Assembly: GCA_964634385.1 (NCBI GenBank)
Contig: CAZWIZ010000002.1
Location: 62,001 to 126,000, forward strand
Source: JAFGXW01 sp964634385
GTDB lineage: Bacteria; Bacillota_I; Bacilli_A; Izemoplasmatales; Izemoplasmataceae
Direction of reading: 5' to 3'
Length of the DNA: 64,000 nucleotides
The position numbers and the translations under genes were made by a program. Below, piece after piece: positions 42,116-51,266 of this stretch (within the stretch, counting starts at the first letter, position 1; the number at the start of each line of letters is the position of its first letter). The notes under the pieces were generated by a model. That model was not told the origin of the DNA and searched no databases. It saw only the letters and a list, made by a program, of their open reading frames with translations.

Positions 42116-42148
42116 AAAAGACATAATCGATATTCGATTATGTCTTTT
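42116..42148. terminator. Bidirectional terminator between flavoprotein gene and pepF
   Basis: A perfect 15-base stem (42116-42130 with 42134-42148; core GACATAATCGA) with a three-base loop and a T-tract on the plus side, A-tract on the other. Confidence 0.85.
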
Positions 42149-42194
42149 TACTTATGTATATCATTCTTTATAAATGTTTTGCTTCTATAATTAT

Positions 42195-43952
42195 TTATTT
42201 TTTTGTTAATTCTAAAAATAATTCAACATCTGTTTTAATAACATCTAGTGATGTTCTCCAAAAATCTTTTGTAGTCAAATCTATATTAGCGAGTTTAGCA
42301 ACATCTTCAACACTCATTTTACCTGTTGATTTCAATAAAGCATCATATTTAGGTGTAAATTTTTGTCCTTCTTTTTGATAAATTCCATATAACCCTTTCG
42401 CAAATAATAATCCGAAAGCATAAGGGAAATTATAAAAGCTGAGCCCTCCACTATAATAATGAGGTTTCCAAAGCCACATATATGGATGTAAGAAATCAGG
42501 ATTAAGTCCATCTCCATAAGCTTCTTTTTGAGCTTCAAGCATTAAATTCTTTAAAGCACTTTCATCTAAATAATTAGTTTTTTGATTATTAAAAACATTA
42601 GATTCGAAAATATATCTTGATAAAATATCAACTACTACTGCCGTAGATCCTTGCAAACTAGATTCTAATAAATAGATTTTTTCTTCTTTTTCAGCATCTT
42701 TTAAAGCAGCATTCAAAACAATTGTTTCACAAAATGTCGAAGCTGTTTCAGCTACTGGCATAGTGTATCTAGCATTCAATACTGATTCACTAAAAATATT
42801 GTCTCCATGATATGCATGGCCTAATTCATGAGCTAAAGTAATAACGTCACCAAAAGCACCATTAAAATTAGTTAAAATACGACTTTCTTTAATCGGATGG
42901 AGGTTAGCACAAAATGCTCCACCAACTTTTCCTTTATATGGCAAATAATCAACCCAATTTCCATCAAAAGCTTTTTTAGCAAGATTTTCTAAATTAGGAC
43001 TAAATGATGCAAAGTTTTTTAAAATAAATGATTGAGCTTCTTCAATTGTGAATTCTTTTGCACTTTTTCCCATAGGAGCATATAAATCATACCAAGGTAA
43101 TCCATCATTATGTCCCAATAATTCCCCTTTTCTTTTTAAATATTGTCTAAAAATAGGTAAATACTCTTTAATTGAATCAAGCATCGCATTTAAAGTTTCT
43201 TCACTCATTCTTGAGTTAACAAGAGCTCTATCTAATGCTGATTTATATCCTCTATATTCAGATAAAGTATTTACTTGTCCTTTTATACCATTCATCGCAA
43301 AAGCAATTGACTTATCAATTTTCTTATAAGCTGTGAGTTCTGCCTCATAAGCACTTTTACGAACTTTAGGGTCATCATCTTCTGATTTTCCTATAATCTC
43401 TGGAAGAGTTAATATTTCTCCTTTATATTCAACTTCTAGTGTTGATGTTAAAACTCTTTGAAGTTTAGAAAAAAGATCTGCCCCTGACTGATTTAATTTT
43501 GATAATAACCCTTCCGTTTTTTCATCAAGGTTATATTTATTATGTTTAATAATTTCTTTAACATAAAACTTATGTTCTTTTAAAAAATCACTACTATTTA
43601 ATAAATCATCAATATCTTTTAGATTACTAACATATTTTGAAAATAGTGTATTTACTTCTGTAAACTCACTAAATTTCTTTTGAAGAACAACACTATATCT
43701 CGCACTTTCTATATCAACTGTATTTGTTGAACTGTTTAATGAAACAAAACCAAATAATTTTCTAGTTAAAGTATTTATTTGAATTTCAAGTAATAGATAA
43801 TCTGTTAAAATAACTAACGGGTCACTTTTATCAATAAATTTATTTTTAAACTCGTTAGCCTCTAATAGCATAGCGTCTATTTTTTCGACATCTTCTAAAA
43901 ATTCTTTTGAACTATAAGATTTATATAGTTTCGATAAATCCCAATTTTTCAT
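42195..43952 (-). CDS. pepF: Oligoendopeptidase F (M3 family)
   Basis: A 585-residue zinc metallopeptidase. The active site HELGHAYHG gives the HExxH motif, with downstream Glu in ETASTFCETIV as third ligand; the C-terminal YYSGGLSFYNFPYAFG segment is typical for PepF. It cleaves peptides of about 7-17 residues in the cytoplasm. The start is the ATG at 43952, after AGAGGTG; the frame continues nine codons upstream without better support. It follows thiI by 56 bases. Peptide recycling fits an amino-acid fermenter. Confidence 0.94.
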   Translation of the reverse strand: MKNWDLSKLYKSYSSKEFLEDVEKIDAMLLEANEFKNKFIDKSDPLVILTDYLLLEIQINTLTRKLFGFVSLNSSTNTVDIESARYSVVLQKKFSEFTEVNTLFSKYVSNLKDIDDLLNSSDFLKEHKFYVKEIIKHNKYNLDEKTEGLLSKLNQSGADLFSKLQRVLTSTLEVEYKGEILTLPEIIGKSEDDDPKVRKSAYEAELTAYKKIDKSIAFAMNGIKGQVNTLSEYRGYKSALDRALVNSRMSEETLNAMLDSIKEYLPIFRQYLKRKGELLGHNDGLPWYDLYAPMGKSAKEFTIEEAQSFILKNFASFSPNLENLAKKAFDGNWVDYLPYKGKVGGAFCANLHPIKESRILTNFNGAFGDVITLAHELGHAYHGDNIFSESVLNARYTMPVAETASTFCETIVLNAALKDAEKEEKIYLLESSLQGSTAVVVDILSRYIFESNVFNNQKTNYLDESALKNLMLEAQKEAYGDGLNPDFLHPYMWLWKPHYYSGGLSFYNFPYAFGLLFAKGLYGIYQKEGQKFTPKYDALLKSTGKMSVEDVAKLANIDLTTKDFWRTSLDVIKTDVELFLELTKK

Positions 43953-44008
43953 TACTTCACCTCTCCTTTTAATTTTCAATATATTTTTTTATTTCTTATT
44001 CTAAAAGT

Positions 44009-45232
44009 TTATAATACTTCACTAACAACTAATCCTAACATTGTTAAATCTAAATCATCATTAGAATTGACCATAATAGTTTTTGTGTTTTCAACTGTTT
44101 TATCAACTAAAGTATCAAAATTATATTTACTTTCATAATAAATACAACGATCTAATTTTGGTGCTGTAGTAGGTTTTTTAGGAACATAAACAGTACAGCA
44201 ATCTTCAAATGGTTTAATTGATATATTATAACAATTTATTTTCTTTGAAAGTTTAATTATATCAATTTTATCATATGTTGCGAGTGGTCTAATTACTGGC
44301 ATATTAACAACCTCATTAATAACACTCATACTTTTCAATGTTTGTGAAGCTACTTGCCCAACACTTTCTCCATTAAGTAATATAATACAATTATTTTTTA
44401 AAGCTATTTTTTCAGCAATACGATACATCATTCTACGCATAATAGTTATATTATATGCTTCAGGTATATATTCAATCAAAGCACTATGTAATTCCATAAA
44501 TGGAACCATATGAAGTCTTATTCTTGAATGCGGCGCGTACGCCGCAAGTTTTTTAGTAAGATCAATAACTTTTTGAGCAGATTCGATTGAAGTTAAGGGA
44601 GTAGACTCGAAATGAATTCCTTCAATTTCCACACCTTGCTTCATAGCTAAAAATCCAGAAACAGGAGAATCAATTCCTCCACTTAACATTAATAATCCTT
44701 TCCCAGCTACTCCGACAGGATATCCACCCATTCCTTTAATTTTCTTACAATAAACAAAAGCAGCCTCTAATCTTACTTCAATATGTAGTACAAGTTCAGG
44801 ATTATGAACATCTACTACTAACATACTAGTATTTTTTAAAACATGTCCTGCGATAATCTTTGTTATTTCAGGACTTAAAATAGGATAGTTTTTATCACTT
44901 CTTTTTGTTTCTACTTTAAACTTAATAACATAGTTTCCGATTTCACTATTAATAACTTCTAATGCTTTTTTCTTTATACTTTCAATATCTCTATTAGTTT
45001 TTGTTACTAAGCTATAACTTGAAAGTCCTGATACTTTATCAAGTCCTTTAATTATCTCATTATGATCTTCACCATTTAATAATATATATAGACGATCATG
45101 TTTTCTTTCATAAACAACATTTGGATTATTAACTTTTTCTTTTATTAAAGCATTAACTCGATCAAGAAAAACTCTTTTGTTTTTTCCTTTCAAAGTTAAA
45201 TCTCCATATCTTACTAATATTCTTTCATACAA
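44009..45232 (-). CDS. thiI: tRNA 4-thiouridine synthetase ThiI
   Basis: ThiI adenylates U8 of tRNA and transfers sulfur to make 4-thiouridine. The 407-residue protein has a ferredoxin-like domain and THUMP (residues ~60-165), and the PP-loop pyrophosphatase motif LLMLSGGIDSPVSGFLAMKQG. Near the C-terminus DCCTVYVPKKP has Cys residues, but there is no added rhodanese domain, as in Bacillus-type ThiI. I start at the TTG at 45232, 8 bases after AGGAG, giving MYERILVRYGDLTLKG, which aligns with the family's usual beginning; the GTG upstream would touch the ribosome site. Confidence 0.94.
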   Translation of the reverse strand: MYERILVRYGDLTLKGKNKRVFLDRVNALIKEKVNNPNVVYERKHDRLYILLNGEDHNEIIKGLDKVSGLSSYSLVTKTNRDIESIKKKALEVINSEIGNYVIKFKVETKRSDKNYPILSPEITKIIAGHVLKNTSMLVVDVHNPELVLHIEVRLEAAFVYCKKIKGMGGYPVGVAGKGLLMLSGGIDSPVSGFLAMKQGVEIEGIHFESTPLTSIESAQKVIDLTKKLAAYAPHSRIRLHMVPFMELHSALIEYIPEAYNITIMRRMMYRIAEKIALKNNCIILLNGESVGQVASQTLKSMSVINEVVNMPVIRPLATYDKIDIIKLSKKINCYNISIKPFEDCCTVYVPKKPTTAPKLDRCIYYESKYNFDTLVDKTVENTKTIMVNSNDDLDLTMLGLVVSEVL

Positions 45233-45320
45233 AATAATCACTCCTTTAAATCATAATAATTCTAACATAAATATTTGCTTTTTTATATCTTTTTACATAA
45301 AATAGCAATGGGTGATAATA

Positions 45321-45800
45321 ATGTTTAATAATATCGTAAAAAGTATTAATAAATCAAAAAATTATGAAATCTTAATTGAGAATTTAAATTGCTATCTAGT
45401 TAAAAAAGATAATCTCGTTACAACCTTAGCAAATTTAAGTGCTTACTTAAATTATTTTTTAGAAGATATTAATTGGATAGGTTTTTATTTATATGATGGA
45501 ACATCATTATATTTAGGTCCTTTTCAAGGTTTACCTGCGTGTACTAACATAACAATTGGTGTAGGAGTTTGTGGCATTTCAGCTCAACAACGCAAATCAA
45601 TCATTGTTGATGATGTTAGTAAGTTTTCTAGTCACATAACATGTGACTCAAATAGTAATAGTGAGATTGTTATTCCAATAATTAAAAATAATAACTTAAT
45701 TGGTGTTTTAGATATTGATAGTCCTCACTTTTCTCGTTTTGATGAAGTTGATAAAACCTTCTTAGAAAAAGTTATTTCACAATTAGTATCAATCCTTTAA
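45321..45800 (+). CDS. msrC: Free methionine-(R)-sulfoxide reductase (GAF domain)
   Basis: A 159-residue GAF-type fRMsr reducing free methionine-R-sulfoxide. The family's three cysteines are kept in GPFQGLPAC, GVGVCG and ITCDSNSNSEIVIPI. The ATG at 45321 has a modest GGTG ribosome site 8 bases before it. Divergent from thiI. Implies some oxidative exposure and a thioredoxin-linked methionine repair system. Confidence 0.9.
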   Translation: MFNNIVKSINKSKNYEILIENLNCYLVKKDNLVTTLANLSAYLNYFLEDINWIGFYLYDGTSLYLGPFQGLPACTNITIGVGVCGISAQQRKSIIVDDVSKFSSHITCDSNSNSEIVIPIIKNNNLIGVLDIDSPHFSRFDEVDKTFLEKVISQLVSIL

Positions 45801-45829
45801 AATAAGCATTAAAAAGAAAAACAATTTAA

Positions 45830-45858
45830 TTGACATTTAATATTAGTTTATATATAAT
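45830..45858 (+). promoter_or_regulatory. rpsD promoter
   Basis: Consensus TTGACA (45830-45835), 17-base spacer and TATAAT (45853-45858), the strongest promoter in the window, as expected for a ribosomal protein gene. Confidence 0.85.
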
Positions 45859-45863
45859 AAGTG

Positions 45864-46005
45864 TTGCGCATATGTAATAAAGGCAGCTAAATAATCTGTT
45901 TATTAACTGCTGAATGTTCCGTAAAGGTTTGATAGTATTCTCCGCTGACGAGGTGAAATCATTAAAACATTCTGACTAATCAAATAGTTATTACTCTTTA
46001 CGCAA
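45864..46005 (+). promoter_or_regulatory. rpsD leader, probable S4 autoregulatory RNA
   Basis: A ~165-base leader whose ends pair over a long range: TTGCG (45864-45868) with CGCAA (46001-46005), and GTAATAA (45874-45880) with TTATTAC (46088-equivalent at 45988-45994). Between them lie further short helices. In Bacillus, S4 binds a structured leader of its own mRNA to repress translation; position and overall shape here agree. Specific protein contacts cannot be shown. Confidence 0.65.
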
Positions 46006-46030
46006 AAAATAAAAATAGGAGGAATACATT

Positions 46031-46630
46031 ATGGCACGTTACACAGGACCAAGTTGGAAAATTGCAAGACGTTTAAAATACTCAATCACTGAAACTGGTA
46101 AAGAATTAGCAAGACGTCCTTACAGCCCAGGGCAACACGGACAAAGAAGATCAAAAATTAGTGAATACGGTGTTCAACTACAAGAAAAACAAAAAGTTAG
46201 ATACACTTACGGAGTAAATGAAAAACAATTTAAGAAAACTTTTAATGAAGCAAAAAAAATGCACGGTAAACAAGGTGAAAATTTCTTAATCTTATTAGAA
46301 TCTAGAATTGATAACTTAGTTTATAGAGCTGGTTTTGCGAAAACAAGACGTCAAGCTAGACAATTAGTTAATCATGGACATGTTTATGTTGATGGAAGAA
46401 GAGTTGACATCCCATCATATAGAGCTGTTCCAGGACAAACATTCACACTTAGTGAAAAAGCTAAAAAATTTGGTATTGTTTTAGACAGTTTAGAAGCAGT
46501 AATTTCAAGATTAGAATTTGTTAGTTTTGATGAAAACAAATTTGAAGTAACTTACGTTAGATTCCCTGAAAGACAAGAAATCTTATCAGAAATCAAAGAA
46601 AACTTAATCGTAGAATTTTACAACAGATAA
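46031..46630 (+). CDS. rpsD: 30S ribosomal protein S4
   Basis: The 199-residue primary 16S rRNA-binding protein. Visible are MARYTGPSWKIARRL, the RRPYSPGQHGQRR loop and the S4 RNA-binding domain LDNLVYRAGFAKTRRQARQLVNHGHVYVDGRRV. No zinc-ligand cysteines remain in the N-terminal domain (zinc-independent form). AGGAGG precedes the ATG by 8 bases. Single-gene unit with own promoter, leader and terminator. Confidence 0.98.
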   Translation: MARYTGPSWKIARRLKYSITETGKELARRPYSPGQHGQRRSKISEYGVQLQEKQKVRYTYGVNEKQFKKTFNEAKKMHGKQGENFLILLESRIDNLVYRAGFAKTRRQARQLVNHGHVYVDGRRVDIPSYRAVPGQTFTLSEKAKKFGIVLDSLEAVISRLEFVSFDENKFEVTYVRFPERQEILSEIKENLIVEFYNR

Positions 46631-46639
46631 TAAACTTAA

Positions 46640-46665
46640 AGCCTCGGATTTCGAGGCTTTTTTAT
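46640..46665 (+). terminator. Terminator of rpsD
   Basis: AGCCTCG (46640-46646) pairs with CGAGGCT (46652-46658), followed by TTTTTATT. Confidence 0.9.
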
Positions 46666-47010
46666 TTGCAAAAAAGGGGCTATAAGGAAACATTCCTAAC
46701 ATCTTAAAAATTTTTATAGATTACTTCTTTACCAGCTTTCTTTTCAAAAGAAAAAGCTAAGAGAGATTTCTTCTACTTCAGTATACGAAAACTGCACTCT
46801 CTCTTTTTCATAGTTTCCTATATCAAAGTTTATGAGTGCAGTTTATTTATTATTGTAAAATATTATTATTAAGCCACTTCTTTTTTCTTATAGCGATAAA
46901 TTCCATTCGCTGTTGTTAATGCAGTACCGATGATTAATGTTAAGTAATATAATAAATACATTGATATGATATCAAAATCATATCATTATAATTAAATTGT
47001 TGATAAAATA
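46666..47010. other. Non-coding spacer with inverted repeats between rpsD and tpiA
   Basis: No convincing gene. It holds a perfect 11-base inverted repeat AAACTGCACTC (46789-46799) and GAGTGCAGTTT (46834-46844) with a 34-base loop, an A/T-rich hairpin near 46736-46760, a 9-base inverted repeat TGATATGAT/ATCATATCA (46962-46985), and a possible coding remnant at 46869-46961. It may be the scar of a lost gene or a degenerate small element. Confidence 0.45.
46869..46961 (-). pseudogene. Possible remnant of a membrane-anchored protein C-terminus
   Basis: A 30-codon frame reading MYLLYYLTLIIGTALTTANG followed by IYRYKKKEVA and a stop. It is a single hydrophobic segment with a basic tail, like the C-terminal anchor of a surface protein. 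There is no ribosome site, and the tpiA terminator lies directly upstream. I regard it as a remnant or chance frame. Confidence 0.25.
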
Positions 47011-47013
47011 AAA

Positions 47014-47040
47014 AATACCTCAGATTTCGAGGTATTTTTA
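47014..47040 (-). terminator. Terminator of pgk-tpiA
   Basis: AATACCTC (47014-47021) pairs with GAGGTATT (47029-47036); minus-strand U-tract follows. It ends five bases before the tpiA stop codon. Confidence 0.85.
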
Positions 47041-47044
47041 TATT

Positions 47045-47800
47045 TTATTTTACTCCAGCTTGAACTAATTCTACGAAAGAAACAGCATCTAAACTAGCTC
47101 CACCAACAAGTGCACCATCAATATCTGACATTGATAATAACTCTTTAATATTAGCTGGTTTCACAGATCCACCATATTGAATTCTCATTGCTTCTGCAGT
47201 TTCTTTGTCATATAAATCAGCAACAACTTTTCTAATTGCTTTAATTGTATCATTAGCCATTTCAGCAGTAGCTGTTTTACCAGTTCCAATTGCCCAAATA
47301 GGTTCATAAGCAAGAACCAGTACTTTAATTTGTTCTTTATCAAGTCCTTTTAACGCTTTTATTACTTGAACTTTTAAATATTCATCCGTTTTATTTTCTT
47401 CTCTAATTTGTAAACTTTCACCAACACATACAATTGGATTTAATCCATGATTATATGCATGATGAACTTTTTTATTTACAGATTCATCTGTTTCGTTATA
47501 GTACGCTCTTCTTTCACTATGTCCAATAATAATATATTCAACACCAATATCTTTTAATAATAATGCACTAGTTTCCCCGGTGAAAGCACCATTATTTAAA
47601 TAATGCATATTTTGAGCACCTATTCTTAAATTCTCACCTTGTCTTTTTACCATATCTCTTAAAATAGGTGATTGTGGACAAATAACACTATCAACAAATT
47701 CTTTTGATGGTAATTTTTCGTTTACATTATAAATAAATTGTAATGCTTCATCTCTTGTTTTATTCATTTTCCAGTTTCCAGCAATAATTGGTTTTCTCAT
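47045..47800 (-). CDS. tpiA: Triose-phosphate isomerase
   Basis: TpiA interconverts glyceraldehyde-3-phosphate and dihydroxyacetone phosphate. The 251-residue enzyme has NWKMNK (catalytic Lys), GHSERR (His), the catalytic Glu in AYEPIWAIGTG and the phosphate-binding GGSV and GALVGGASL. It follows pgk by 29 bases, a common glycolytic gene pair; gap is not next to them here. Confidence 0.98.
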   Translation of the reverse strand: MRKPIIAGNWKMNKTRDEALQFIYNVNEKLPSKEFVDSVICPQSPILRDMVKRQGENLRIGAQNMHYLNNGAFTGETSALLLKDIGVEYIIIGHSERRAYYNETDESVNKKVHHAYNHGLNPIVCVGESLQIREENKTDEYLKVQVIKALKGLDKEQIKVLVLAYEPIWAIGTGKTATAEMANDTIKAIRKVVADLYDKETAEAMRIQYGGSVKPANIKELLSMSDIDGALVGGASLDAVSFVELVQAGVK

Positions 47801-47829
47801 TTAATTCTCATCCTAACTTTTCTTTTGTT

Positions 47830-49023
47830 TTATAACTCGTCTATACAAGCAAGACCTGGTAAAATCTTACCTTCTAAATATTCTAATGAAGCTCCACCAC
47901 CTGTAGATATATGAGTAACTTTATCAGCATATCCATTTTGAATTACAGCAGCAGCACTATCTCCACCACCTATAATAGTTGTAGCGTTTTTTAAATTAGC
48001 TAATGCTTCACAAATACCAATAGTTCCAGAAGCAAAATTACTAAATTCAAATACTCCTACTGGCCCATTCCAAACAACAGTTTTTGCATCTTGTAATATT
48101 TTTGTATATTTAGCTAATGTTTTAGGACCAATATCTAATCCCATTTGATTAACAGGGATTTTATCAAAATCTACAATGTTAACAGGTGTTTCATTACTGA
48201 ACTCTGTTGTAATTATAATATCTTCAGGTAAAACTATTTTTCCATTTGCCTCATCTAATAATTGTTGAGCTAATTCTAATTTATCATCTTCACAAATTGA
48301 TGTACCAATTTCATATCCTAATGTTTTAAAGAACGTATAACTCATTCCTCCACCGATTAAAATCTTATCAGCTTTTTTAAGTAAGTTTTTAATAACACCA
48401 ATTTTATCTCCTACTTTGGCTCCACCTAAAATAGCTACAAATGGTCTTTGAGGATTATCTACTGCCCCACCAATAAATTTAATTTCTTTTTCTAACAAGA
48501 ATCCAGCGGCTACTTCATCGATATTAGCTGCAATCCCTACATTTGATGCATGTGAACGATGTGCAGTTCCAAAAGCATCATTAACAAACACATCTCCTAG
48601 TGATGCCCAATATGCTCCAAGTGCTGGATCATTCTTAGATTCTTTTTTACTATCAATATCTTCAAAACGAGTATTTTCAAACATTAATACTTCTCCAGGT
48701 TTTAATGCTTTAATAGCGTCCTCTAATATTTTTCCTCTTGTATATGGAATAAATAAAACTTTTTGTCCTAAATATTCTTCTAACTTTTCGGCAATAGGTT
48801 TTAAACTTTTACCTTCTTTATCTTTCTCTGTTTTAACTCTTCCTAAATGTGAAAATAAAACTATTTTACCTTTATTTTCTATGACATATTTAATTGTTGG
48901 TAAAGCTTGAACTATTCTATTATCATCAGTAATTATTCCATCTTTCATAGGAACATTAAAATCCACTCTTATTAGTACAACTTTTCCATTTACTTCTAAA
49001 TTATTAACTATTTTTTTAGCCAC
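47830..49023 (-). CDS. pgk: Phosphoglycerate kinase
   Basis: Pgk forms ATP from 1,3-bisphosphoglycerate. The 397-residue protein carries RVDFNVP, the substrate loop SHLGR, AFGTAHRSHAS, LGGAKVGDKI, WNGPVGVFE and GGGDSAAA. AGGAGG lies before the ATG, and a TATAAT is found about 40 bases upstream on the minus strand. First gene of pgk-tpiA. It receives carbon from the glycerate kinase of the island to its right. Confidence 0.98.
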   Translation of the reverse strand: MAKKIVNNLEVNGKVVLIRVDFNVPMKDGIITDDNRIVQALPTIKYVIENKGKIVLFSHLGRVKTEKDKEGKSLKPIAEKLEEYLGQKVLFIPYTRGKILEDAIKALKPGEVLMFENTRFEDIDSKKESKNDPALGAYWASLGDVFVNDAFGTAHRSHASNVGIAANIDEVAAGFLLEKEIKFIGGAVDNPQRPFVAILGGAKVGDKIGVIKNLLKKADKILIGGGMSYTFFKTLGYEIGTSICEDDKLELAQQLLDEANGKIVLPEDIIITTEFSNETPVNIVDFDKIPVNQMGLDIGPKTLAKYTKILQDAKTVVWNGPVGVFEFSNFASGTIGICEALANLKNATTIIGGGDSAAAVIQNGYADKVTHISTGGGASLEYLEGKILPGLACIDEL

Positions 49024-49178
49024 TTTTTTACCTCCTAATTATTTTGTCCATATTTATTATACTAAATAACTTATATAAAATCTATTGTTATGATAAATGA
49101 AAACACTTTCTTTTATTTATATATTAAAGAAGTTATATTTTTTAAAAAAATTAGTTAAGTAATAAATACAATATATAA

Positions 49179-49586
49179 TTATGTATTGTTCTCAATATAT
49201 TGAATAATATATTTAATCCTTTCATGTTGTTTAATAACTTTTTTAATACTAATATTAATAATTAATTCATCAAAATTTTCAAATATAATTTTCGTTTTCT
49301 TAGAAGTAATTCTTTTATATGACAAAACACTATGATAATTAATAAAAACCATATCATATTCTCTTAAAGACTTCGTTGGATAAACAAATACCTCATCATT
49401 GATATATATAGGAATATTATTATTTTGTCTTAATAATCTGCTTATTGCTTTTCTTCTTCCATCAAAAGTAGCTAAATAATCTAAACATAAATTGTTTAAA
49501 TACTGTTTCATTCCTATTTGTAATATTTCTTCTTTTTCTTCACTTTTTAACATTACTCCGTTGATATGTCTTTTAAGATAATACAT
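49179..49586 (-). CDS. ComK-like competence transcription factor
   Basis: A 135-residue protein resembling ComK, the Bacillus activator of DNA-uptake genes. The matching block is CLDYLATFDGRRKAISRLLRQ...PIYINDEVFVYPTKSLREYD...INYHSV, corresponding to the YAGRKAG and PI(M)VD..FLFPT segments of ComK, followed by a basic helical C-terminus. It is shorter than the Bacillus protein (192). The ATG at 49586, after AGGTGA, is preferred to the longer frame. No competence genes neighbour it. Family assignment is moderately sure; function inferred. Confidence 0.72.
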   Translation of the reverse strand: MYYLKRHINGVMLKSEEKEEILQIGMKQYLNNLCLDYLATFDGRRKAISRLLRQNNNIPIYINDEVFVYPTKSLREYDMVFINYHSVLSYKRITSKKTKIIFENFDELIINISIKKVIKQHERIKYIIQYIENNT

Positions 49587-49813
49587 AGAATCACCTACTA
49601 ATATCATAATATGATTGTTTTATTTGTCTAGTAAATGTTATTGAAAAATTCTATTTCAAAATATACTCTATTAACTGCACAATTATTTCTTTGCTTTAGA
49701 TGTGTTAGCTATCAGTACTTCAGGTATTACAATAAGAGAGTAATCACTTCATAAATATTGATTGAGATTCCGTTATTTTAAAAAAGAGTTAACAATTAAA
49801 AGCAAATAAAAGT

Positions 49814-49838
49814 AAAAGCAATGAAAATCATTGCTTTT
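49814..49838. terminator. Stem-loop in the comK-manA spacer
   Basis: AAAAGCAATGA (49814-49824) pairs with TCATTGCTTTT (49828-49838). Minus-strand bases after it are U-rich with interruptions; the plus side has T6 ten bases on. It may end the manA transcript. Otherwise the spacer 49587-50056 (470 bases) shows only AT-rich sequence and an unsupported 63-codon plus-strand frame. Confidence 0.55.
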
Positions 49839-50056
49839 ATGATGTTTTTTAAAGTGCTCTATAAACTAAACTGTAGTCTAAATAAATATGACTAAAATGA
49901 ATTTCATGTCTATTCTTGATTATCCTGAATATAAAGAATATAAGTTTTATCGCACTTTTCTACCAATTGATATTTATAACTCTAATTTCAAGAAATATTT
50001 ACTTTTTATTTCTTTCGTATACTCTTTTGCCATATGTTTTTTTGTTTACTATATTT

Positions 50057-50953
50057 TTAATCACTTACTTTTAAGTTAATTTTAGCTAGTTTTAGTTGAC
50101 CTACTACTTCATAATCATCTTTACTAGTAACAAAAATAAAATCACCTTTTTTCACGGAAGTGCTCCCGATTTTTCCAACACCATCAATAATAAAATAATA
50201 ATCTCCATATTGATCCGCTTGATAATTTATCTGTCCTCTATTATCTAATATGATAAAACTAAAATAATCCGTATTACCACTTCTTACACGTTTATTATCA
50301 GGGATTTTAACAACATCTAAAGCTGCTTTTTGATGTAGTTCTCTAGGTTTCCCATTTTCTAAGCGATTATAATCATAAAATCTGAATGTCAAGTTAGATG
50401 ATTGTTGAACTTCTAAAAGGACCGTTCCTGCACATATCGCATGAATTGTCCCTGCTGGAATTTGGAACATGTCATTACTTTTAATAGGGATTTTATTCAA
50501 GATATCATCATACTTGTTTTCAGCTATTGCTTGAATAATAGTCTCCTTTTTTTTGGCTTTATGGCCAATAATTATCTTTGTTTCATCCAACGCCTCTAAG
50601 ATATACCAACATTCAGTTTTACCGACTGAATTATAATATTTTTTTGCATAGTTATTGTCGGGATGAACTTGCACACTTAAGTCTAATTTTGCGTCTATTA
50701 CTTTTACAAGAATTGGGAATTCTTCGTTTGGATAATTCCCAAACAAAGCTTTTTCCTTTGTGTATAACTCTCTTAATGTTAATCCAGTAAATTTACCGTT
50801 TGTAATTATTGAAGAACTTTGATTGTAAGCACTTATCCCCCATGCTTCACCACACTTATCAGATGAATTATAGTCGAACATTTTTTTAAGTTTATTTCCA
50901 CCCCATATTTTATCAAAATATTTCGGTTTAAGTTTTATAATAATTTCAATCAT
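50057..50953 (-). CDS. manA: Mannose-6-phosphate isomerase, class I
   Basis: ManA interconverts mannose-6-phosphate and fructose-6-phosphate. At 298 residues it is the short Gram-positive form. Zinc ligands are in LSVQVHPDNNYAKK and the Glu of KTECWYILEA; IPAGTIHAICAGTVLLEVQQSSNLTFRFYDY holds the third histidine and active-site Arg. Its ATG follows AGAGGAGG with no spacing, so the true initiation may be inefficient or begin slightly downstream. It closes the glycosyl-glycerate island and would handle mannose released by the GH38 enzyme once phosphorylated; no mannose kinase is visible. Confidence 0.93.
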   Translation of the reverse strand: MIEIIIKLKPKYFDKIWGGNKLKKMFDYNSSDKCGEAWGISAYNQSSSIITNGKFTGLTLRELYTKEKALFGNYPNEEFPILVKVIDAKLDLSVQVHPDNNYAKKYYNSVGKTECWYILEALDETKIIIGHKAKKKETIIQAIAENKYDDILNKIPIKSNDMFQIPAGTIHAICAGTVLLEVQQSSNLTFRFYDYNRLENGKPRELHQKAALDVVKIPDNKRVRSGNTDYFSFIILDNRGQINYQADQYGDYYFIIDGVGKIGSTSVKKGDFIFVTSKDDYEVVGQLKLAKINLKVSD

Positions 50954-51266
50954 CCTCCTCTATATTTCATTTATTCTGTTTGTCCTAATCCAATTATAAC
51001 AAAGAAATACTCAAATATAAATACCCTATAAAAAGCCTTTTGAAATTAGAAGAAAACTTTTATTTTTAGCAACACCCTAAATAGGTAAGATTCATTGGAA
51101 TTCTTTATTCAATATATTTATTAAATATGATAAATTCCTTTAAATGTTTTATTATTAATCCAAAAAAAATTAGAAAACATAAAATTAATTAGTATTTAAT
51201 ATAAACAAGGAGAATAACTACAATCTAGTAATTATTACTCCTTATTTTAATTCTCGGATTTACCAC
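50954..51266. other. Intergenic spacer glxK-manA
   Basis: 313 bases with no coding frame. An imperfect hairpin at about 51208-51246 (AAGGAG...CTCCTT arms) may end the glycerate kinase transcript. A promoter for manA must lie near 50960-51000, but I see no strong match. Confidence 0.45.

Noticed and set aside
49888..50079. 63-codon plus-strand frame with a hydrophobic C-terminus
   Set aside because: No ribosome site, overlaps the end of manA, and AT-rich noncoding DNA readily gives such hydrophobic frames. A small membrane protein cannot be fully excluded.
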